From positions 9,102 through 32,176 of the forward strand of contig NW_019773939.1 of NCBI RefSeq assembly GCF_001039355.2: DNA of 23,075 bases, read 5' to 3'. Every line of letters begins with the position of its first letter. Positions within the stretch are counted from its first letter, which is position 1. Below, piece after piece: positions 19,748 to 23,075 of this stretch. The stretch comes from Lingula anatina (taxonomy: Eukaryota > Brachiopoda > Lingulata > Lingulida > Lingulidae). The notes beneath the pieces were generated by a model that was given only the letters and a program-made list of their open reading frames with translations, was not told the origin of the DNA and did no database searches. A program made the translations under genes and the position numbers.

Positions 19748-22652
19748 CCACTGGGTATATTGGACTTGTTTGGCGACAATACAGGTAATTACGTCCCACA
19801 TAATTTCCCCTTATATTGAAGGAAATAGTAATCCAAATTATGCCTTGTTTCCTTTTTCAATAAATGGCCCCTTGAATTATTGTAGAATAAATAAACTAGT
19901 CTATATTTACCGATTCCAATTTCAAAGCGGTTATAAATAACACGGCAACTATGGATCATGAGTTGTGATTCTTAAACTCTTTTATCATATTTTTGGGCCA
20001 CACCCACTAGTAATTAATCTTGTTCTATTTGTACAATCCAGATCCCCGGCCATATATCTGCCCTCAGCCTCCCAGCCCCCTCTACGGCTCCAACGACTGT
20101 GACAAACCTTCTTACCAACCGGACTCCGTGTGCATACAAAGTTGCCCCCAAGGATTCAATATGATCGGGGACGCCACTATGACTTGCCAGGACAATGGAG
20201 CGTGGACAAACCTGAACACAAGATGTGAAGGTAGTACTGAAAGAACTGGAGTTCTCGAGAGCTGCGCATTTGTCGTGTATTTTAACAAAAATAGAGTTCA
20301 TGCACGAAAATCGTTTACGGAATCGCATAGGATGTTTTACACAATACAGTTATTTTATATTTTAAAAAATGTGTTTGTCTACATAAATTTATTGTTACTT
20401 TTCGATCTAAAAACGCCTTCAGGATGAACTTGTAACTTTTCATATCATTTTTTGAATTTCTATAATGCTATTTTCAGGACGCAGATAAATGTTCTCTTTA
20501 TCGTACGTGAATAACAACCAAAAAAGTTTATTTGAAAAACGCAACAAATGAATAAGGGAACGGCGAAATCACTACAAAAATATACATTACATCCCCGCGT
20601 TTTAAAATTTCAGACATAAATGAATGCGAAACCAACTCCGGTGGCTGTAATGAGCTCTGTTTTAATCATCCGGGTGGTTACAATTGCGGATGCAACAGAG
20701 ACGGTTTTTCATTGGATAAGGACGGGAAGACATGTATAGGTATGTTAGCCAGTTGAGGTATTTAGTTTCAAAGAGTGTTTATATTAAAATGATAGGTTGT
20801 ATATTACAAAAATGACAATAATACAGTTCATATATATGTATGTGTACTTAGGTTATGCAGCGCTCTCTGTATATTTTCTTGTTTCTTTAGAATCTATACT
20901 TATGCTGTTGCTGAATTTTAATTGGTAATACTTACAAAAATTAGAGATAACTTTATCAGACACCATTATTAAGATGCCCTCTTCTTATAACATTACTTAT
21001 CGTTACATATGTGTTATGCGAAAGTTCAAACGGTAGTCGGGCAAAAGCAGTGTATTAGGGTATCTATTTATTTATCTCTTTTTTATTAAAATTAATACAT
21101 CAAAAACAATAAGACGCCAAAATAAGATACATACAATAAGACATATACATACATGTATAACAAACTCGAGGCAGACATCTTATGCAGACTTTTCATGCCG
21201 TATTTTACAGACACAGAACCTCCAGTGATAACACTCTGCTCCAGAAACATCGCCGTCCCAACCCTTCCCACCCAAGACTTTGCAATGGTCACGTTTGAAG
21301 AGGTCAAATACACCGACAATGTGAGAGCCACCGTAATCAGCGGTCCTCCCTCAAATATAGCCAACTTACCGATTGGTATACATCAAGTCAAGTATGTCGT
21401 TGCTGATGAAGCTGGAAACAACGCAACGTGTGCATTTGTCATCCAGGTCAAAGGTATGTTCCAACATTCAAAACTGAACAATAGAGCAAAAATTTTATAG
21501 ATAAGTTTGTTTTTCATTTGTTAAGTCACTTTTTAGAGAATTTATTAAGGATAATTTAGTTTTAAACTCTCGAGTTAATTTAGTTTAATTTCCTATTAAC
21601 ACCTTAATATTTGGGGTGCAATTTATTGAATAAACTATAGTCAAAATATAAATAAATTCAAATGTTTTCAAAATGTTATTTGTAATCAAATGTGGATTAT
21701 TTGTGTGTACGCAAAAACATGTCAAAATTGCTTCACAGAACTTAAGGAAAATATACCAAAGACGACACTACGTCCTCACAACAATGACAGTCAATTTTAA
21801 CGTAACGTCTTCCCTATGTTTTTGCAATTCTAGTAAATGATATGAAAATTAATCAGCGTATGTATGTTTGCAAATACGATAACATTTGATAGCTGTCTAC
21901 TTAATAAAATAAGTTTTGGTCTTAAACATTTGCAATGTCTATCTTGTTATATATACGATTCCCGCCGTTGTATCTCGAATCAAAGCCTACTAAAATAATG
22001 GTTTAAAATTATTGTCACATGTTTCTCAGACGTGGAAGACCCGGTATTCAGCGGCTGTCCAGCTTCCAGAACGATCTACAACGACCAGGGTGTCTTCAGA
22101 GTCCTTGTCAACTACACCGACCCGGTGGCGTCAGACAACTCTGGTAACGTCACAGTGCGTGTGACGTCACCGGAAGGGAAAATGTTCCCCTTTGGCACCA
22201 CGACTGTGACGTATCTTGCCACTGACGACAGCGACAATTACGCCATCTGCAGGTTTACTGTCAGTGTAACACGTAAGTGGTCAAATTGTGACACCAATTG
22301 TGTTTGTGTTGTGTTTGTTTGGTGTTATTTAATTGATCGGACTCTCTTTTTCACTAGTGAAGCTGGGCTCCGTATCTCGAAAGGTTCTCTATGTTGCGCA
22401 CGTGCGCAACATAGCGAACTTTTCGAGATACGGAGCCCAGCTTCACTAGTGAAAAAGAGAATTTATGGTGGAGATAAATACACCTGGGTCTTTTTTGGCG
22501 ACTGAAACTCCCAATTTTATTTATAAAAGGTGTTAGAATAGTGTTTATTATGAACTGGAAAATCTGATTTATTTATTTTGTTTTCATTTCAGTAATTCAT
22601 TTTAAATTATCATCATAGTTATTTTGATAAATTTTAGTTTTCAGTTTTATCC

Positions 22653-22684
<32 letters not shown>

Positions 22685-22938
22685 TTTTTTGTTTGTTTAT
22701 TGAGACAATCACGGCCCATGAATTAAATCAGATCTGCCCCACATTCCAGGGCCAGCTGCCTGTCCTAAACTCGCTGATCCAATCAATGGTCACCTAACGT
22801 GCTTCGCGTGGGCGCACGGTTACGCATGCACACCACACTGTGACGAGGGCTATGAATTCCTGGAGGCCCCGCCCACCAGATACGTGTGTGGTCCCAGCGG
22901 TGTGTGGTTTCCTAATGCCACGGTGCCTTCCTGTTATA
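11592..22938 (+). CDS. secreted astacin metalloprotease with EGF/sushi/HYR tail (3' partial)
   Basis: A secreted zinc endopeptidase of the astacin (M12A) family joined to an adhesion-type tail. Sixteen coding exons join in frame to 725 codons plus one base: 11592-11711, 13790-13832, 14978-15007, 15681-15712, 15895-15973, 16303-16423, 16850-17028, 17604-17816, 18226-18348, 18642-18764, 19537-19659, 20042-20230, 20614-20739, 21211-21453, 22030-22272, 22750-22938. All use GT-AG. Order: signal peptide (1-~32), propeptide with FEGD (67-70), catalytic domain (~78-269), EGF x3, sushi, EGF, HYR x2, sushi. After the catalytic domain every intron is phase 1, so modules are portable units. There is no CUB domain, unlike tolloid or BP10-type astacins. 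NxS/T sites (NVT, NRT, NAT, NYT) fit secretion. The substrate is unknown. The gene runs past the right edge; exon 16 ends at phase 1, so more coding follows. The exact exon 5 donor is the least certain join. Confidence 0.92.
11876..12023. mobile_element. 148-bp foldback element built from a 16-bp unit
   Basis: Perfect 41-bp inverted arms (11876-11916 and 11983-12023) consist of repeats of GGTCCGAAGGTTCATT. A further inverted copy sits inside at about 11928-11949, so the left arm can pair with either partner. The arms end in TA on both sides (TAGTCCG...CGGACTA), consistent with a TA target duplication. There is no coding capacity. Confidence 0.75.
12030..12190. repeat. GC-rich palindromic stretch
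   Basis: This segment is visibly GC-rich in an AT-rich intron, with many GCCGAC/GTCGGC blocks, the palindrome AGCCGACGTCGGCT, and inverted TCGACGTTGGCA / TGCCAACGTTGA at about 12053 and 12133. It is probably a transposon-derived repeat abutting the foldback element. I cannot name a family. Confidence 0.5.
12728..12898. mobile_element. inverted-repeat element, copy A
   Basis: The termini GTCGCATTCAGAACAGTG (12728-12745) and its exact reverse complement (12881-12898) are followed inward by a further ~28 imperfectly matched bases containing GGACTA and AAAYATG. The size (171 bp) and lack of coding sequence fit a MITE. It shares terminal and internal motifs with the element at 19272-19471. Confidence 0.72.
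13527..13565. repeat. (AAT)13 microsatellite
   Basis: Thirteen perfect AAT units in protease intron 1, in the same plus-strand orientation as the other AAT arrays in the window. Confidence 0.95.
13833..14977 (+). other. protease intron 2
   Basis: This 1.15-kb intron contains a (CT)n array at 14616-14652 and a diverged direct duplication (about 14789-14840 and 14889-14938, both starting TGATACGRCTCTT). No gene seen. Confidence 0.75.
15008..15680 (+). other. protease intron 3
   Basis: This intron of about 670 bases contains an inverted-repeat element at 15286-15421. Intron 4 (15713-15894) carries a short ATA array at 15728-15745 just after its donor. No coding sequence seen. Confidence 0.75.
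15286..15421. mobile_element. 136-bp inverted-repeat element
   Basis: GTACCCTCTACCAGGG followed by CCACAGA at 15286-15308 matches the reverse complement of 15399-15421 with about three mismatches over 23 bases. It is non-coding and MITE-like. No target duplication was found. Confidence 0.5.
15895..17816 (+). CDS. protease exons 5-8: astacin catalytic domain
   Basis: Exon 5 opens [16 protein letters not shown] then VVPYVIE, the usual mature start; activation cleavage is expected at R-N-A. Exon 6 gives [15 protein letters not shown]. Exon 7 gives [17 protein letters not shown] and the zinc motif [19 protein letters not shown] (171-189), with ligands His171, His175 and His181 and catalytic Glu172. 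Exon 8 gives the Met-turn SVMHYS (224-229) with Tyr228 and ends FLYYC. Four cysteines (121, 143, 163, 269) fit the two conserved astacin disulfides. Every catalytic residue is intact, so the enzyme should be active. Intron phases inside the domain are mixed (1, 2, 1). The exon 5 donor is taken as GTACGT (after 15973); GTAATG nine bases earlier keeps the frame and would drop GNV. Confidence 0.95.
16173..16243. repeat. (CT)23-(AT)12 compound microsatellite
   Basis: A CT array (16173-16218) runs directly into an AT array (16219-16243) in protease intron 5, ending about 60 bases before the exon 6 acceptor. Confidence 0.95.
16424..16849 (+). other. protease intron 6
   Basis: About 430 bases of AT-rich intron, donor GTAAGT, acceptor GACAG. 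Nothing else seen. Confidence 0.8.
17029..17603 (+). repeat. protease intron 7 with a diverged direct duplication
   Basis: Two similar ~90-base segments, about 17205-17293 and 17461-17556, share RGATCYTC, TTTTAAACA, GTTTTAA and GGTGCATGACATTTAC. The first is followed by ACTTAGCATAACTTTAA and the second by a related ending. They look like an old local duplication or two copies of a dispersed element. Confidence 0.6.
17817..18225 (+). other. protease intron 8
   Basis: About 410 bases separate the catalytic domain from the first EGF exon. Donor GTGAGT, acceptor CTCAG after a T-rich stretch. No other feature seen. Confidence 0.8.
18226..18348 (+). CDS. protease exon 9: calcium-binding EGF module 1
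   Basis: A 123-base phase 1-1 exon encoding [16 protein letters not shown] and then [16 protein letters not shown]...GKTCK (273-313). The DxNEC start binds calcium, and [12 protein letters not shown] fits the Asn/Asp beta-hydroxylation consensus. Six cysteines are present. Confidence 0.95.
18558..18599. repeat. (GA)21 microsatellite before exon 10
   Basis: Twenty-one GA units ending 42 bases before the first base of exon 10, with the acceptor tract between. A (TTTG)n run lies at about 18473-18497 in the same intron. Confidence 0.95.
18642..18764 (+). CDS. protease exon 10: EGF-like module 2, non-calcium-binding
   Basis: A 123-base phase 1-1 exon encoding [17 protein letters not shown], then [17 protein letters not shown] and ending RTCS (314-354). 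It has six cysteines but lacks the D-x-D/N-E calcium motif and the hydroxylation consensus. It carries an NVT glycosylation site. It is flanked by calcium-binding EGF modules. Confidence 0.92.
18765..19536 (+). repeat. protease intron 10 with TGTCAYGGT-rich repeats
   Basis: TGTCATGGT/TGTCACGGT recurs in two clusters (about 18905-19010 and 19172-19250). Each is preceded by a related block (18842-18900 TCATGGATTGATTGCAAGAG; 19124-19170 TCATATGTTGATTTCAAGGG). This indicates a diverged ~290-base duplication. The inverted-repeat element at 19272-19471 lies in the same intron. Confidence 0.55.
19272..19471. mobile_element. inverted-repeat element, copy B (same family as 12728-12898)
   Basis: The left end, CATTCACAACAAAGTTGATC at 19276-19295, pairs with the right end near 19448-19466, which reads CATTCAGAACAAGTTGATCC on the minus strand. 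Motifs shared with copy A: CATTCAGAACA at the terminus, GGACTAnnTAGTCCGCG inside, and AAATATGGC on one arm. About 200 bp, non-coding. Confidence 0.62.
19537..19659 (+). CDS. protease exon 11: calcium-binding EGF module 3
   Basis: A 123-base phase 1-1 exon encoding [16 protein letters not shown], then [17 protein letters not shown] and ending SCI (355-395). Both the DxDEC calcium motif and the [12 protein letters not shown] hydroxylation consensus are present. An NRT glycosylation site lies near the end. Confidence 0.95.
19660..20041 (+). other. protease intron 11 with (TC)n array
   Basis: A (TC)15-16 array lies at 19714-19744, soon after the donor. No other feature seen. Confidence 0.85.
20042..20230 (+). 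CDS. protease exon 12: sushi (CCP) module 1, six-cysteine type
   Basis: A 189-base phase 1-1 exon (396-458) encoding [31 protein letters not shown] and [16 protein letters not shown]. Sushi modules usually have four cysteines. This one has six, with an extra pair in the first half as in selectins and SVEP1. These modules bind proteins. Confidence 0.93.
20231..20613 (+). other. protease intron 12
   Basis: About 380 AT-rich bases with donor GTAGTA and acceptor TTTCAG. The open frame that runs on past exon 12 is intron read-through. Confidence 0.8.
20614..20739 (+). CDS. protease exon 13: calcium-binding EGF module 4
   Basis: A 126-base phase 1-1 exon encoding [16 protein letters not shown], then [16 protein letters not shown] and ending KTCI (459-500). 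It has the DxNEC calcium motif and the [12 protein letters not shown] hydroxylation consensus. It lacks an ATG, so it is easily missed in simple frame scans, but both splice sites and the phase are exact. Confidence 0.95.
20740..21210 (+). other. protease intron 13
   Basis: About 470 AT-rich bases, donor GTATGT, acceptor TTTTACAG. Nothing else seen. Confidence 0.8.
21211..21453 (+). CDS. protease exon 14: HYR module 1
   Basis: A 243-base phase 1-1 exon (501-581) beginning [16 protein letters not shown] and ending [15 protein letters not shown] plus VIQVK. The start D..PP...C and the G-x-x-x-V-x-Y-x-x-x-D-x-AGN-x-x-C-x-F signature define the hyalin-repeat (HYR) fold, an immunoglobulin-like adhesion module. 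Both conserved cysteines are present. Confidence 0.94.
21454..22029 (+). other. protease intron 14
   Basis: About 580 AT-rich bases between the two HYR exons, donor GTATGT, acceptor TTCTCAG. Nothing else seen. Confidence 0.8.
22030..22272 (+). CDS. protease exon 15: HYR module 2
   Basis: A 243-base phase 1-1 exon (582-662) beginning [17 protein letters not shown] and ending [20 protein letters not shown] plus RFTVSVT. It has the HYR signature with both cysteines; the usual AGN is SDN here. NYT and NVT glycosylation sites are present. Its length is identical to HYR 1 though the sequences differ, so the duplication, if any, is old. Confidence 0.94.
22343..22460. repeat. 118-bp near-perfect palindrome in intron 15
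   Basis: Arms 22343-22401 and 22402-22460 (59 bp each) are reverse complements with two mismatches and no spacer. The centre is TGCGCACGTGCGCA; the outer ends are TCTCTTTTTCACTAGTGAAG and its complement. It is transcribed as part of the protease pre-mRNA, where it would form a long hairpin. There is no coding capacity, and I found no clear target duplication. Confidence 0.95.
22656..22687. repeat. (ATTT)8 microsatellite
   Basis: Eight ATTT units in intron 15, about 60 bases before the last sushi exon's acceptor. Confidence 0.93.
22750..22938 (+). CDS. protease exon 16: sushi (CCP) module 2, six-cysteine type
   Basis: A 189-base phase 1-1 exon (663-725) encoding [32 protein letters not shown], and [17 protein letters not shown]. 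Six cysteines, with the CPxLxxPxNG start typical of selectin/SVEP1 sushi modules. Donor GTGAGT follows at phase 1, so another exon lies beyond the right edge; 22939-23075 is intron with nothing else seen. Confidence 0.94.
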
Positions 22939-23075
22939 GTGAGTACATGGTTACTGAGGTGAATTCTGAATGCAAACAGTGAGCGTTATATTAGATCTCT
23001 GTGGTGTGAAAAAAAAATCTGGAAACTTTAAATTAATTTCCCGTTTTTTGGTAAGGAATTAACAATAGGTCAAGC

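Noticed and set aside
22273-22505. Extension of the HYR 2 frame through the palindrome
   Set aside because: Read-through beyond a good phase-1 donor (GTAAGT at 22273); the next sushi exon joins in phase.
1-23075. tRNA, rRNA, CRISPR or snRNA genes
   Set aside because: No cloverleaf with A/B boxes, rRNA cores, spaced direct repeats or snRNA motifs were recognised on either strand by eye.

Overview
The window is nuclear DNA from an invertebrate animal. Exons are short, GT-AG introns carry most of the length, and AT-rich microsatellites and small inverted-repeat (MITE-like) elements are dense. Family content and the many TACATGTA-like palindromes suggest a marine lophotrochozoan such as a bivalve; that is inference, not proof. 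I see no bacterial, viral or RNA genes.

There are three protein genes. (1) PGD, cytosolic 6-phosphogluconate dehydrogenase, runs on the minus strand from its ATG at 5609 leftward. Ten coding exons (about residues 1-326 of roughly 483) are present, and the gene leaves the window at its left edge. (2) MRPL20, mitochondrial ribosomal protein bL20m, is complete on the plus strand in five exons (5899-9178, 146 codons). It is head to head with PGD across 289 bases that look like a shared promoter: a GTCACGTGAC E-box, a TGACGTAA ATF/CRE-like site and a ZNF143-like site. (3) After about 2.4 kb of intergenic DNA comes a secreted astacin-family zinc metalloprotease with a long modular tail, on the plus strand in at least 16 coding exons (11592-22938, 725 codons so far), leaving the window at the right edge.

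The protease reads: signal peptide, short propeptide with an FEGD aspartate switch, complete astacin domain, EGF, EGF, EGF, sushi, EGF, HYR, HYR, sushi, continuing. Every boundary after the catalytic domain is a phase-1 intron and every module is a single exon. Like modules have equal lengths: 123/123/123/126 bases for EGF, 189/189 for sushi, 243/243 for HYR. The tail resembles the HYR-HYR-sushi order of SVEP1-type adhesion proteins rather than the CUB/EGF tail of tolloid. This is the most interesting system in the window.

Non-coding DNA holds a near-perfect 118-bp palindrome, several foldback elements (one with 16-17-bp flanking direct repeats), two members of one inverted-repeat family in introns of the protease gene, a 79-bp tandem duplication that copies a PGD splice acceptor, an (ATT)n array that serves as the polypyrimidine tract of a PGD exon, and a tandem pair of CTCF-like sites between the housekeeping pair and the protease gene. 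All exon models were joined by eye from splice sites, phase and family resemblance; no search was run.
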